A DNA stretch of 64,000 nt from Paenibacillus sp. MAEPY2 (GTDB lineage: Bacteria; Bacillota; Bacilli; Paenibacillales; Paenibacillaceae), in assembly GCF_000499205.1 (NCBI RefSeq), contig NZ_AWUK01000024.1, positions 55,357 to 119,356 of the forward strand. The letters are read 5' to 3'. Below the pieces are notes generated by a model. It worked only from the letters and a program-made list of their open reading frames with translations, had not been told where the DNA came from and did no database searches. The position numbers and the translations under genes were made by a program. Below are positions 50,959 to 61,500 of the stretch, piece by piece. Numbering within the stretch: the stretch's first letter is position 1; each line of letters opens with the position of its first letter.

Positions 50959-51525
50959 CTATTTCAGAGAATATCCACCGCGTACCATGACAGTCAGACT
51001 GTACTTGTTGCCATCCAATACTGTTATACCCCGTCCATCTCTTGGAAAAGAGAGCAAGTGATTGGTCGGCGCCGCCTGCCCATTCGTCAGGTCAATCCCG
51101 TCCGTCAGATCAGCTACACCATTCGTACCTTCACTGACGATCACAGCTTTACCGCTGCGCACAATGAACTCCGCGCCAGATGCACCGATCAGCTGTTGAC
51201 CCGGCTTTACAGTTACAATCTCAACAGCATCAGAAGCTCCTGAGACCAATGGAGGAAGCGTTGTATCTCCACCTGTACTACCCGAGTTTCCAGTTCCCGT
51301 AGATCCGCTGTTACTACCTGATGTATTTCCAGACCCTGTGTTCGTGCCACCACCTAGAGCCTTTTGAATTTGCTGATCCACATAACTCTTCGTCACTACC
51401 GGATCATCTGCTGTTCCTGGTTGGCTTGTACCTGCACCTATTGCCGTATTGCTGTATACAGACCCAACCCACACGCCAACACCAATCGCCAGTGCAGCCA
51501 GGGATACTTTCATATAAGGTTTCAT
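50959..51525 (-). CDS. secreted protein of unknown function
   Basis: A 188-residue exported protein. The signal segment (VSLAALAIGVGVWVGSVY) is followed by VTKSYVDQQIQKAL, then a Gly/Ser/Thr/Asn low-complexity linker (about 58-90). A compact C-terminal domain of about 95 residues follows (VEIVTVKPGQQLIGASGAEF to the end) with the pattern of a small beta-barrel. I recognise no named family. AGGAGG precedes the ATG at somewhat long distance. It may be a wall-associated protein, given the surface genes around it. Confidence 0.8.
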   Translation of the reverse strand: MKPYMKVSLAALAIGVGVWVGSVYSNTAIGAGTSQPGTADDPVVTKSYVDQQIQKALGGGTNTGSGNTSGSNSGSTGTGNSGSTGGDTTLPPLVSGASDAVEIVTVKPGQQLIGASGAEFIVRSGKAVIVSEGTNGVADLTDGIDLTNGQAAPTNHLLSFPRDGRGITVLDGNKYSLTVMVRGGYSLK

Positions 51526-51593
51526 GTGATTTATTTTCCTCCTCTGGTAATCTATTAACTTTAACTATAGAGAAAAAGTAGAGATGCGACAAG

Positions 51594-51631
51594 CAAAACC
51601 TCGTTTCCGTTAGGGTGGAAACGAGGTTTTG
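51594..51631. terminator. bidirectional intrinsic terminator
   Basis: CAAAACCTCGTTTCC and GGAAACGAGGTTTTG pair perfectly around an eight-base loop, with T-rich ends on both strands. It terminates the gene at 51663-54263 on the minus strand. Confidence 0.9.
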
Positions 51632-51662
51632 TGGATAAATCACTAATCGTAGAAAATTTCGT

Positions 51663-54263
51663 TTATCTCGAATCTACAGGTTCTTCCTTTGGAAGCTTGG
51701 TCAGATCGTATCCATAGCCTTGTTCTGCAAGACGAATACGCTGTCCCTGGAACTGGTCATATACCGCCAAACGATACGAGCCTCCACGCAGTTTCTCGAA
51801 GAAGCTGTCTTCTACACTCCAAATGAGTGTTTGATTCGTTCCCGCTTTCAGATCGGTTCCCAAGACTAACTCTTTCTCATATGTTTTACCTGCTTGATCG
51901 GTCAGCGCAAGGATTAATTTATGCTCATTCTCACCCATCTCAATCTCTTCATTACGAGACAGACTATAATTCATCTCTACCTGCATAGACGAGCTGCCCG
52001 CCAGATATGCACGTACACTACTAGCAGAGAGCATATATGGATAGAGATCAATATTGTTCAGCGTCCCTTGAACACTGATGGAAGTTGGTGGCACTTCGAA
52101 TGCTAGAGCATTCACATAGGCTGTGGCTTCCCCTTCGCCAGTGACAAACTTGCTATCTGCAATGCCTTCACCCACAACCAAGCGCATATCCGAGAATGTG
52201 ACTGACTTTGGAACCTTAGCCCAGAATGTAACAATTGATTTCTGGCCTGGCCCAGGTGAACGCTCAGATTGTTTTGCTGTTGCTTTGTAATATTGACCAT
52301 CAGATGTTTTGAAGTAACCCACCAGTTTGCCAAGCCCACTTTGACGCAACGATTTGTTTGTCATTTCAAATTCGGTATATACGATATCCGATGATGTTCC
52401 TGGGTAACGGATCGTTCTGCGCACACCCATTTCAGTCTCTTTATCCGCAGCACCCATTGTATATGTCTTGCCTGTTCCTACGTAGGATACAGGTTGAATC
52501 AATCCCGATGTATTTAACGTGATCCACTCATTTGTTTCTTCTTCACTAACCTTTTCGATTAAACTTACTTCCAGACGGCCCATACGAAGCTCAGAAGGAA
52601 TTTTGGTCAAAAGATAAGCCTCTGTCGTCATACCGGCTCCAAGCAGTTTTCCGCTTTGTGTATAGATTAACTTCTTGTCTCCATCGATTTGAGCCGAGTC
52701 AATGGTGAACATCGCTTCGAGCTCTGGAAGCTGCACCGTTTTGCTGCCAGCATTACGAATGGTTACTTTCGCAGCTACAATGTCACTATCTATCCATGGT
52801 AAACGCTGCAACGATCCCAACGAAACACCAAATGTTCCTTTACTATTCTTAATAACCGTCTCAGTTGTCAAACCGTCTCCAGTGGATACAGATTGCGGAA
52901 TCGCATATACGCCTACAGGATAGGAGAAAACAAAGCTACTTGTACTCGTTGGAGTCGTCGTATCCGTGCTTTCAGTCTTATCCACAGGACTCATCGCGTA
53001 CAGCTTAATTTTGCTTGTATCCCCATCACCTTGTAAGGTCGCATTGAGTTTAATCGTTTTAATATCTCCCGGATTTAGCTTTAATGCGTCCAATGCTTTG
53101 GTTTCAATCGGATAAACTGTTCCGTCAGCAGTTCGTGCTTCAAATGTATAGGTTGGTACTTTAACGACTTTCTTACCTTCGTTCTTAAGTACAAATTGCA
53201 TATTCAGATCATATTCACCGTCATCAATACGAACCTTTGCTGACTCAAGCAATGTGGATAATCGTTGTCCCTCAACAGATATGATATTCGGTTGATTCGC
53301 AGCCACCTCTACGTTCGTTGCTTTGCTTGCCTCAGGCAGCTGCAACGCAGCAACAGGTAAGACCGTCTTCTCTTCACCCTGCTCTTCCACCAGCAATAGT
53401 TCAGACTTTTGTAGCTTTACCGAAGTGGGTAGAGATCCCATCAGACTCAGAGCCTTATTGGCCTGCGCCTGTATACTGACACTTGTACTATCTTTGTCTG
53501 GCGTCAACGGATAGTTCGTACCACTTGGTGTACGCAAAATCCATTTGATATTCGGATTTTCGAGTAATTTGTAACTAATATTGTTTAAATTTACACCAAT
53601 TTTGACATATTGATTCTTATCTTCACCTGGGAACACTTTAATACCAGACACTTTCACCTTCACGGCAGAATCACTTAGACGAACCGTCTTCGGTTTGCCT
53701 ACGGGTGTAGTAATACTATAGGATGCGGGTACATTAAACTTACCCAGCGTACGTTCATAGTTAGATTGACTGAAATCCCACTTCACGATGAGGAAGTTTA
53801 GATCACTCTGCTTCACTTCGCGACCAACCTTCATGACATAAGTCAGATCTACAGTTGATCCAGGTGAGACTGTTTTCTTCTCCTGATCTTTCGCAATCAG
53901 TTTGGGCGAGAATAGCGTTCCACCCTTAGTCTTCACCTTGCTCCAGTAATCCAGCATCATCATCGGGGTACTGTCATTGTTATTGTATGATAGCGTATAC
54001 GTAACAATGTTTCCATCATCCTGAGATAAGATGTTCACATCCGTTAATCTCACGGAGCTATGTGCGGTTAATTTGACAGGAGACAAGTTACTCAGTGTAT
54101 GTACGACTTTGTTCGTTGATGTTTTTGTTTTCTTTGATTCATTGCTATTAGAACTGGTGACAGACGTTTTATTTGTTGTGCTCGCTGCCATTGCAATGCC
54201 AGCGGTTGAACTGACCAGCATCGCACTTGCGAGCAAGCTCACAACCATTTTCTTTTGATTCAC
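51663..54263 (-). CDS. large secreted beta-rich protein, unknown function
   Basis: An 866-residue exported protein. After the signal peptide (MVVSLLASAMLVSSTAGIAM) comes a Ser/Thr/Lys/Asn-rich linker to about residue 60. Several immunoglobulin-like beta modules follow, each with a pattern such as VRIDDGEYDLNMQFVLKNEG or VTIRNAGSKTVQLPELEAMF (conserved N-x-G-x-K before a hydrophobic strand). No SLH, LysM or sortase motif is seen, so anchorage is unclear. The start is GTG 54263, seven bases after GGGAGG. I do not recognise a named family. It is encoded directly after the S-layer-type gene but beyond that gene's terminator. Confidence 0.85.
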   Translation of the reverse strand: MNQKKMVVSLLASAMLVSSTAGIAMAASTTNKTSVTSSNSNESKKTKTSTNKVVHTLSNLSPVKLTAHSSVRLTDVNILSQDDGNIVTYTLSYNNNDSTPMMMLDYWSKVKTKGGTLFSPKLIAKDQEKKTVSPGSTVDLTYVMKVGREVKQSDLNFLIVKWDFSQSNYERTLGKFNVPASYSITTPVGKPKTVRLSDSAVKVKVSGIKVFPGEDKNQYVKIGVNLNNISYKLLENPNIKWILRTPSGTNYPLTPDKDSTSVSIQAQANKALSLMGSLPTSVKLQKSELLLVEEQGEEKTVLPVAALQLPEASKATNVEVAANQPNIISVEGQRLSTLLESAKVRIDDGEYDLNMQFVLKNEGKKVVKVPTYTFEARTADGTVYPIETKALDALKLNPGDIKTIKLNATLQGDGDTSKIKLYAMSPVDKTESTDTTTPTSTSSFVFSYPVGVYAIPQSVSTGDGLTTETVIKNSKGTFGVSLGSLQRLPWIDSDIVAAKVTIRNAGSKTVQLPELEAMFTIDSAQIDGDKKLIYTQSGKLLGAGMTTEAYLLTKIPSELRMGRLEVSLIEKVSEEETNEWITLNTSGLIQPVSYVGTGKTYTMGAADKETEMGVRRTIRYPGTSSDIVYTEFEMTNKSLRQSGLGKLVGYFKTSDGQYYKATAKQSERSPGPGQKSIVTFWAKVPKSVTFSDMRLVVGEGIADSKFVTGEGEATAYVNALAFEVPPTSISVQGTLNNIDLYPYMLSASSVRAYLAGSSSMQVEMNYSLSRNEEIEMGENEHKLILALTDQAGKTYEKELVLGTDLKAGTNQTLIWSVEDSFFEKLRGGSYRLAVYDQFQGQRIRLAEQGYGYDLTKLPKEEPVDSR

Positions 54264-54365
54264 TTCCAAACCTCCCATATGTTGCTTCTTGCTATATAGT
54301 ATAAACGTTTGGGAAGGCGAGAAAGTTACGATGTTGTTGTGAATTATCAAATATACTACAACAAT

Positions 54366-54396
54366 AAAAAAGACCCTTAGATTTCTCTAAGGGTCT
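54366..54396 (-). terminator. intrinsic terminator of the S-layer-like gene
   Basis: On the minus strand AGACCCTTAG and CTAAGGGTCT pair perfectly around AGAAAT and are followed by six Ts, 19 bases after the stop codon. Confidence 0.92.
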
Positions 54397-54414
54397 TCTC
54401 TAAAAACTTATAAA

Positions 54415-57384
54415 TTAGTACTGTTTTTGTACGGAAACGTTGGAAGGATCTGCAGCGTTACCGGATTTATCAGTTACAAATTTGTTAGTTGCATTTGTAG
54501 AGTTGAGGTACAATTCTACATAAGAACCAGCCAATTGTGTAGTAGAAGCAGCTTCAAATGTAACTACCACTTGATTAGTGTTACCAGCTTCAACCTTAGT
54601 AACTGTTGCTTCGGATCCGCCAATACGAGCCAAGAAGCCAGTAGTGTTGTTAGCAACATTCAGGTCTTCGTTGAATGTCAATGTAGCAACGTATTGTTTT
54701 TTACCATTTACAACAGCACCTTCAACTACGCTGAAGTTGTTGTTTTCTGCCAATTTAGGCGCAATACCATCAGTCAAACCTTTGCTCAGACTACCTGCAA
54801 CTTTAATTCCGTTAGGGCTAACAGATTGAATGTTCGCAGCTGCAACGGAAGTGAAGTTTGCATTTGTAGGAACAGCAGCCAACTTATCATTGGAAGAAAT
54901 TTCGAAGTGAGCCAAAGTGTTACCATCTTTAGTCTCAACACTGCTCAATTTCAAACCGTAAGTTGCGCTAGTTGTAGTGATCGCGAAATCACTAGCACTT
55001 ACAGAAGACAGGTATCCATTGAATTGAACATCAATCTTGTTGTCAGCTACAGCTTTAGCAGACTCAACACCGATTGTTCTTTCAGCTTTAGCTACAACAG
55101 GCAGAGAATCAATTACGTTACCAGCGATGTAGTTGTCTTTGGTATCAGCAACGTTAGCAATACGCAGGTTCAAAGTTTGACCAGCAGCCAAGTATCCATT
55201 TTCTTTAGCAGGCAAGGAAATGCGAACTTGTTGTGCGTTCACTTGAGTTACCTCAGTGTTGTTAGGAAGTGGCAACAAAGTTCCACCGCTGATTTGGTAG
55301 CTATATTTGTTTGGATCGATCGCACTACCGTTACCACTTACAGCCATTTCTTTGCTGAATGTAACGTAGATATCGAGATCTTTCAAAGATCCGTTACCAG
55401 TGCTCTCTTGAACGTACCAAGCATCGTTAACTTTTGGTTTAGCAATATCACTTACATCTACAGTAGTAGAGTATGGCAACATTGTGTTTGGAATTGCTGC
55501 GATATCACGGATACCGGAGATTTCCAAAGTGTATTTACCTTGTGCCAATTCACCAATTGTAGTGATTTGTACACGTTTGTTACCAGTACCATCTACGAAT
55601 TTAGGAGTGTTAACTGGGTGACCAGCTGCTGTGAAGCCTCTAGTAGTAACCAATTCGCCTTTTTCGTTTTTCAAAGTGAAGTTAGCGTTAGCTGTTTTCA
55701 ATACATCAGTAGATTCAACAGCTTTGCTGAATTCAACAGTGATTACATGGTTGTTGTTGTAAACTTCAGCAGTTACAGAAGCTACTTCTGGACGAGTAGT
55801 ATCGATAACTGGAGTCACTTTAGTAGTACGTGTAGCAGAGTTGTTGCTGTAGTCTGTTACACCTTCCAAAGTGATTGTGTTTTCACCCAAGCTCAGCTTG
55901 TTGTCGTTTTCGAAGTTTACAGTTACTTTGTTATCTTCAACAGTAACAGTTCCTGTTTTACCAGAAGACGTGTGGTAAGCTTTGCTTACGGATTTAACAG
56001 ACTCGTTAAATTCGATTTCTACTTTGTTCAGGTTTGTAGCTTTTGCACTAACAACTTCTGGAGCTGTAGTGTCTTCAACTACTTCGAACTCAACTTCTTT
56101 TTGCAGAAGTTTGTAACCTGCATAGTCTTCAACACCATTTACTGTCAATGTGTGTTTACCAACGCTCAGGTCAGTTGTGATAACTGCAACACTTGGATAA
56201 GTGAAGTTAACATATCCAGAGATTGCTTTACCGTCGATGCGGAAGTTAGAAGTTGTGTTTACAGAAGAAGCTTTAACTGGCTCAGAGAATACTACTTTGA
56301 ACGCTTTAGTTCCGAGACCTTTAACTTCTGAAACTTCTGGCAAAGTAGTGTCAACTGGAGTCACTTGTACTGTCTCTTTGAACACTTTGGACTTGTCAGA
56401 GTTTTTAACATTGCTTACATTCAGTTTGTAAGCTTTTTGGGAAGTCAAAGTTTGCTCTGCTGGCAGCAACAAAGTTACTGTTTTCTTGTCGGAAGACAAT
56501 GTAGCAGATTTAAATTTGAAACCATCAATAGTGTAGTTGGACTCAAGCTCAGCACTATCAGCATCAACATCACCATCAAATGTTACAACAACTTGCTTCA
56601 GGTTGTTAGCAGTTGCACTAACAACTTTTTGAGCTGCAGTTACAACATAAGTAACTTTTTCAGTGAAAGTTTTATCTTTGTAAGTAAATTTCACTTCAGT
56701 TTCTTTGTTAGCTTCAAGAGCTTTATCCAAAGTAACTTTTACAGTTTCACCATCACTGATTTTAAATTCAACTACTTTACCAGCTTCGGATACTTTGTAA
56801 GACTCAACTTTAATGCTTTGAGCTTGATCAATTGCGTAAGCAGCGCCTACAAGCAATTGACGGGAAGCGTTAGATTGGAAGTTCAAGCTAGTGTCAAGCA
56901 GACCAGCGTTGATTGCTGCTTGAACATAACCTTTAGCCCAAGCTGTTGCTGTGTTGTTAGTTTCAGTTGGAACTTCGAGGTCCAAAGCGATTGTCAGAAC
57001 TTTCGCCATTTCTTCGATAGTTACTTTACCGTTGAAGTCGAAGATTTTCTTCTCAACGTTTTTACCTTCCATGATGCCTGCAGCTGTTACTGCTTCGATG
57101 TAAGGAGCAGCCCAGTTTTTAGCATTGTAGTTTTTATCGTTGTAAGAATATACACCAGTGATTTCTTTCAGGCCAAGCAATTTAGTGATAACTTTTGCGA
57201 ACTCAGCGCGAGTCATCTCTTTATCCAAACCAGCTGTTCCATCTGGGTAACCAGTGAAAACACCTTTTGCTTTCAATGCATCAAACTGTTGTTGTGGCGA
57301 AACCGCTGTATCACCGAATGCTACAGATGCAAACATTGAGAATGCCATTGCTGTAGACAGAGCTACGGATAAAATTTTCTTCAT
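54415..57384 (-). CDS. S-layer-like protein with N-terminal SLH domains
   Basis: A 989-residue exported protein with a classical signal peptide (MKKILSVALSTAMAFSMF, cleavage near VAFGD). Three N-terminal SLH domains occupy about 30-200 (TRAEFAKVITKLLGL, AAPYIEAVTAAGIMEG, WAKGYVQAAINAGLL). A long array of Ig-like modules follows (VEIEFNESVKSVSK, ITVEFSKAVEST, VVVTFEAASTT). Codon use is markedly biased (repeated GTA, GCT, ACT, AAC), as in very highly expressed genes, which fits a major S-layer protein. The start MKKIL at 57384 follows GGAGGAG; an in-frame ATG at 57456 with AAGGGGGTG upstream is an alternative. It has a leader of about 200 bases. Confidence 0.88.
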   Translation of the reverse strand: MKKILSVALSTAMAFSMFASVAFGDTAVSPQQQFDALKAKGVFTGYPDGTAGLDKEMTRAEFAKVITKLLGLKEITGVYSYNDKNYNAKNWAAPYIEAVTAAGIMEGKNVEKKIFDFNGKVTIEEMAKVLTIALDLEVPTETNNTATAWAKGYVQAAINAGLLDTSLNFQSNASRQLLVGAAYAIDQAQSIKVESYKVSEAGKVVEFKISDGETVKVTLDKALEANKETEVKFTYKDKTFTEKVTYVVTAAQKVVSATANNLKQVVVTFDGDVDADSAELESNYTIDGFKFKSATLSSDKKTVTLLLPAEQTLTSQKAYKLNVSNVKNSDKSKVFKETVQVTPVDTTLPEVSEVKGLGTKAFKVVFSEPVKASSVNTTSNFRIDGKAISGYVNFTYPSVAVITTDLSVGKHTLTVNGVEDYAGYKLLQKEVEFEVVEDTTAPEVVSAKATNLNKVEIEFNESVKSVSKAYHTSSGKTGTVTVEDNKVTVNFENDNKLSLGENTITLEGVTDYSNNSATRTTKVTPVIDTTRPEVASVTAEVYNNNHVITVEFSKAVESTDVLKTANANFTLKNEKGELVTTRGFTAAGHPVNTPKFVDGTGNKRVQITTIGELAQGKYTLEISGIRDIAAIPNTMLPYSTTVDVSDIAKPKVNDAWYVQESTGNGSLKDLDIYVTFSKEMAVSGNGSAIDPNKYSYQISGGTLLPLPNNTEVTQVNAQQVRISLPAKENGYLAAGQTLNLRIANVADTKDNYIAGNVIDSLPVVAKAERTIGVESAKAVADNKIDVQFNGYLSSVSASDFAITTTSATYGLKLSSVETKDGNTLAHFEISSNDKLAAVPTNANFTSVAAANIQSVSPNGIKVAGSLSKGLTDGIAPKLAENNNFSVVEGAVVNGKKQYVATLTFNEDLNVANNTTGFLARIGGSEATVTKVEAGNTNQVVVTFEAASTTQLAGSYVELYLNSTNATNKFVTDKSGNAADPSNVSVQKQY

Positions 57385-57594
57385 AACCTTTTTTTCTCCT
57401 CCTTGGGCGTTCATAACATTGGAATTTTCTTTAATAGGGTCGCTCGTGTTCCTCATTCTATTGTCGCACCCCCTTTCCAGAGTCATGAGCAAGTTAATAT
57501 AAATGATGTCTGTGAGCATATCACAGAAACTTGTAAACGAGAATAATGATAGATCCATACGAAAATAGAGTAGTTTCCTAATCCTACCTTACGT

Positions 57595-57623
57595 ATTATA
57601 CAATGGGTCCTCCGTGCCGTAAA
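57595..57623 (-). promoter_or_regulatory. promoter of the S-layer-like gene
   Basis: On the minus strand TTTACG (57618-57623) and a perfect TATAAT (57595-57600) are 17 bases apart, giving a leader of about 200 bases. Long leaders are common in S-layer messages. Confidence 0.55.
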
Positions 57624-57926
57624 GCAATTTTTTCTAATAAATAGACAAGATTCTTCACGAGGTCATTCTTGGTAAGTTCCCCAATGTTTTTGACTCTACA
57701 TCTTAAACGCAGCAGATTTCAAAAAGTTGCGGATTCAGCAAAAAAAGTTTTGAACTTATTTATGTATTGATACAGTGCGGGTAAATGCGAGGTTCAAAAC
57801 CTGTAAACCACCAATGATGGAGCAGTCTGAAGGAAATTATCTTGTGTCTGGATTGATGGGGACGTTTATTTATACCCGATAACGCGCTGCATGAAGCGAC
57901 AAATTCTTCTAATTACAAAATAAATA
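57624..57926. other. non-coding gap upstream of the S-layer-like gene promoter
   Basis: No gene is seen. A small hairpin AGGTT-CAA-AACCT lies near 57792-57804, and the region has the uneven composition of a structured RNA, but I could not match it to a known riboswitch. Confidence 0.35.
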
Positions 57927-57952
57927 AAAGGCATTCCATATGGAATGCCTTT
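57927..57952. terminator. perfect palindromic terminator
   Basis: AAAGGCATTCCATATGGAATGCCTTT is a perfect 26-base palindrome (cited here as arms AAAGGCATTCCAT and ATGGAATGCCTTT). On the minus strand it follows the 57975-58316 gene and is trailed by TATTTATTTTG. Confidence 0.8.
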
Positions 57953-57974
57953 CGTAATACTCTGGTTCTATAAC

Positions 57975-58316
57975 TTAGCGAATTTTCATCGCAAGATCAA
58001 TAATTTGAGCACGCATATTCGGATCGCTGTTCAATCTCAGATACATGTCGTCAATGGGTTGTCTATTTTCCCGGTATGTCTTCTCATGCTTCATCGTGGT
58101 GTGAGACCATTCAATTAAGTCATTCTCAGCCAGAACCAAATTGTTATACGCATCATGGAAGCCAGTCGCCTGCACAAGCCCTTCCATCACTTCTTGGGAA
58201 ACTTCCTGTGTTTTACGTGTATCTTCAATTTTCTTCTCCAGAATGACTGCTTGTTTCTCGAACTGTGTCTTTGCCTTCATGTAGCCCAGCTGGGCTTTCG
58301 AATAAATCGGTTTCAT
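57975..58316 (-). CDS. small helical protein of unknown function
   Basis: A 113-residue soluble protein that is nearly all helix, with a coiled-coil-like central part (FEKQAVILEKKIEDTRKTQE) and a conserved-looking C-terminal stretch (LRLNSDPNMRAQIIDLAMK). No signal peptide, membrane segment or known motif is present. GAGGGTGAAG precedes the ATG at suitable distance and a perfect terminator follows, so it is probably a real, singly transcribed gene. I do not recognise its family. Confidence 0.75.
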   Translation of the reverse strand: MKPIYSKAQLGYMKAKTQFEKQAVILEKKIEDTRKTQEVSQEVMEGLVQATGFHDAYNNLVLAENDLIEWSHTTMKHEKTYRENRQPIDDMYLRLNSDPNMRAQIIDLAMKIR

Positions 58317-58455
58317 TAGCTAACTTCACCCTCTAGATCATTGTGTATTTACCGCTATTGTATCTTAATCTCTAGCAAATTACAAAAATAGTTATTGGTA
58401 AAAAACAGTTTTCTTCTATTATAAAAGTGTTCTTTACCAGTTGATTTACAGTCAT

Positions 58456-58493
58456 AAAAAGACCTGCCCCTTTAGTCCAAGGGACAGGTCTTT
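58456..58493 (-). terminator. intrinsic terminator of the SLH gene
   Basis: On the minus strand AAAGACCTGTCCCTT pairs with AAGGGGCAGGTCTTT (one wobble) and ends in five Ts, 28 bases after the stop codon. Confidence 0.92.
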
Positions 58494-58520
58494 CAGAGTT
58501 CAATATTTTTGCTATAAGGA

Positions 58521-61500
58521 TTAGCTCAAGTTTTTAGGGAACAGCTTCGTGCTCTTCTTAAGTAATTCAACTGCAATTTTGGCAGCTTCTGCACGAGTCA
58601 TATTACCCTTTGGATTGAACTGATACTGAGCTTTGGTTGCGCCAGGCACTGTGACCGGGCTTCCTTCCATGATTTTCGCTTTGGTTATCGCGAGCACAGC
58701 AGGACGAGCATAGAATTCAATAGAGCCTGAGTCTAGGAATGACTTTCCAAGCGTAGCAGCTAGCTTACTGTCGTTCGTTGCCAATTTGGAGTTCATTGCA
58801 CGAGCAATCATAACGGCTGCCTGTTCACGTGTAATTGGCATTTCCGGTTGGAAATATCCATCACTCAACCCCGTAACGATACCTGCCCGAGCAGCTGTCT
58901 CAATAGCTTCGTAGGTCCAACGATCGGATTTCGTACTGATGGATACGTCCTGAAACGTTTGTTGGTTGGCATAATTCAACGGAATATCCAGACCTCTAAC
59001 GAGTAACGTTGCGAACTCTCCACGAGTTGTCTGATCATCTGCTCCAAAAGAACTTGCTCTCAATGGATTCATGATTCCTTTGGAATACAACGCATTAAGC
59101 AAATTACGAGCCCATGGGTGGTTTGTAATATCAGGATAACTTCTGCTCAATTTCATTACTTTATAGTATCCGAATTCATCAAATGGTACTGTAATCGTGT
59201 GTCCTTTTGTATCAACGACTCCCCCAATAGGAATCCATTTGCCTACATTGGTTTTGTCTGAGTATCTGAATACAGTAATCGTAGAACCTACATCGTCTAC
59301 AATCGAAGGATCATAAGCGATCGTCAAGCTTCCTCTTTGTGAAGGGGTTAAGACCCTCTCAGCAGCATATTGCGTGAAGTTCCCTTCCAGACTATAAGGA
59401 GCCAAACCATTGGTTCCTGCGCTATAGCCACTCTCTCCTTTATCGCCAAGCTCACCAATACCACCATGAATCCAGTAGATATCAGAGATTGGCGTAAAAT
59501 TGCTTGTATTGAGTGTTGAACTAAACAAACCCGTAAGCTCAGGTGATACAGTTATGAAACTTTGTGCATTTTCACTACCTTCATCCGGAGATCCGATCCA
59601 GTTACCGTAATCATTCTTTCTCTCTACAATCCCTTTATCTGGATCAGCAATTCCGAACAAAATCTTGTTATCTGGGTAGAACTTGGTCATATTTCTTACA
59701 GTTGTGGATTGCAAAACCGTTCCTTTCGGAATTGAAAGCTGCAGTTCCTTATTAAATACAGTGTATTTATTGGCCACTTTCGGCGCCATGTATTGCGTAT
59801 CTGTTGTAATTGTAGATGTGTAGAATACATTGACTATGTCATTAATTGTTCCGCCAGGACGAGTAATTTGAATCTTGATTGCGTTATTTTTGTCCGGTTT
59901 CAAACCTACGTAGTCCAGTATAAAACGATTGTTAGAATCGGTACGTTTAACGGCAGGCTGCTTATCGATCAAGACCTGTGTCGCCCCTTCTGCCTCAATA
60001 TCGAATCTCACAAAGTTTTTATTTACAACAATCTTATCTCCTACGGTTGGCTGGGGAGCAAGAATGCGATAAGAGGATGGTTCACGTACAATCTCTAAGC
60101 GCTGTGTTGTTCTGGCACCTGTTCTATTAATAAGTTCAAGTGTATATACGTGCGTTCCTGGTGCATCAAATTTCAGGTTTTGAATTCTTACGAAGAACTG
60201 ATTTTCATTACCTACAAAATCAAATGTAGGCATCCCATTTTCACCTAATTTATTCGTTTGTAGCACACGATCAGTAGCTTGTGTATGGGTGAACACTAAT
60301 TTGGAGCCAAAATAAACGTTAGCAATTTGTGCTCCACCGCCATTAATTACAAGATCATAATTTTCTTCACTTGTTACATATTTATCTTCTTTGAATGCAA
60401 ATTCAGGCGTAACCGCGAAGATTTTCTTCAGTTCGTCCTGTGTATAACTTGTTAGAGCTTTATCAACAAAGGGTTGTCTGGAATCCTTAGGAACCAGAGT
60501 AGGCATAAAGGTTGTAACTGTTGATTGATTCGTATCAATAACATTGATTCTAAGCGTTGTTGTTATAGTTGTAGGCTGTTTGTTGGCATCCTCATCGATT
60601 GCACGAATCACAATCGTGTTCTCACCGTAAACAATCGGCCCTTCTTTCAGTACTTTTAATTTAATGAAAAAATCACCATTGATGTCCGGGAAGCCTGTTG
60701 AAACCTTTGTATATTCAGTGTCTTTAAGCACCTTACCATTCACTACAAGCTCAGGTTTAAAATCATTCCCCAGCGTCTTGAAGCCGATAAATTTACCTTT
60801 AACAGACATGGTCTGTTCCGTACTCTTCGAGTCAAAACTATAAGTCTGTCCATCTTGCAAATTCTCTACATAGATTGAACTAACAGATGAATAAGAAATC
60901 TTGACTACTTTTGGCAAGTCGGTCGGTTTACCGAAATAAAAACGGATTTGTTGTTCTCCACTTACAAATCCCGTAATTTGATAAATCTGTTGTTTTGTAG
61001 ACAATCCCATTGCGGGTACAGTTGGAACAGCATCAATTTTCAGCTTATTTACACCTGTAGGTAAATATTCACCAAAAAGAGTTGCTGCATTAATATCTTT
61101 ACTGGATTCAACTAAAATGAAGAATGTATCGCTTTTCACTCTTGATCCATCCAGTTTGGTCTTGGACTCTACCGGGCCACTTTTGTAATCCGGGAGGTAG
61201 TACATATTCAGAATATCTTGAGATCCTGGTGAATACACGTATCCTCCAGTAAATCCTGTGCTGAAGTTACCATAAGTGAGGCTCACTTTCAATTCCTGAT
61301 TCTTCTTGACATCAGTCCCGCCCTCTTCCAGCTCCATTTTGAATGGTGTGTCCACTACAAAATCCACCAGTCGATATTCCAAACTAATTCCGTCCGCTCC
61401 TGCGATTGCTGTTGATTTGGTTACTCGAAAATTGAATGTTGTAGGTTGAGCTATATTACTATTTGATAATGTAATCGTTCCGTTTGTTGGACTAAAGTCT

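Noticed and set aside
54427..56331. 634-codon open frame on the plus strand opposite the S-layer-like gene
   Set aside because: It is an antisense shadow produced by the strong codon bias of the surface gene. It is Cys/Phe/Ser-rich with no ribosome binding site or recognisable domain.
57600..57900. c-di-AMP or c-di-GMP riboswitch upstream of the S-layer-like gene
   Set aside because: GGAGGACCCA near 57605 recalled the ydaO motif, but it lies between the -35 and -10 boxes of the promoter and the other core elements are missing.
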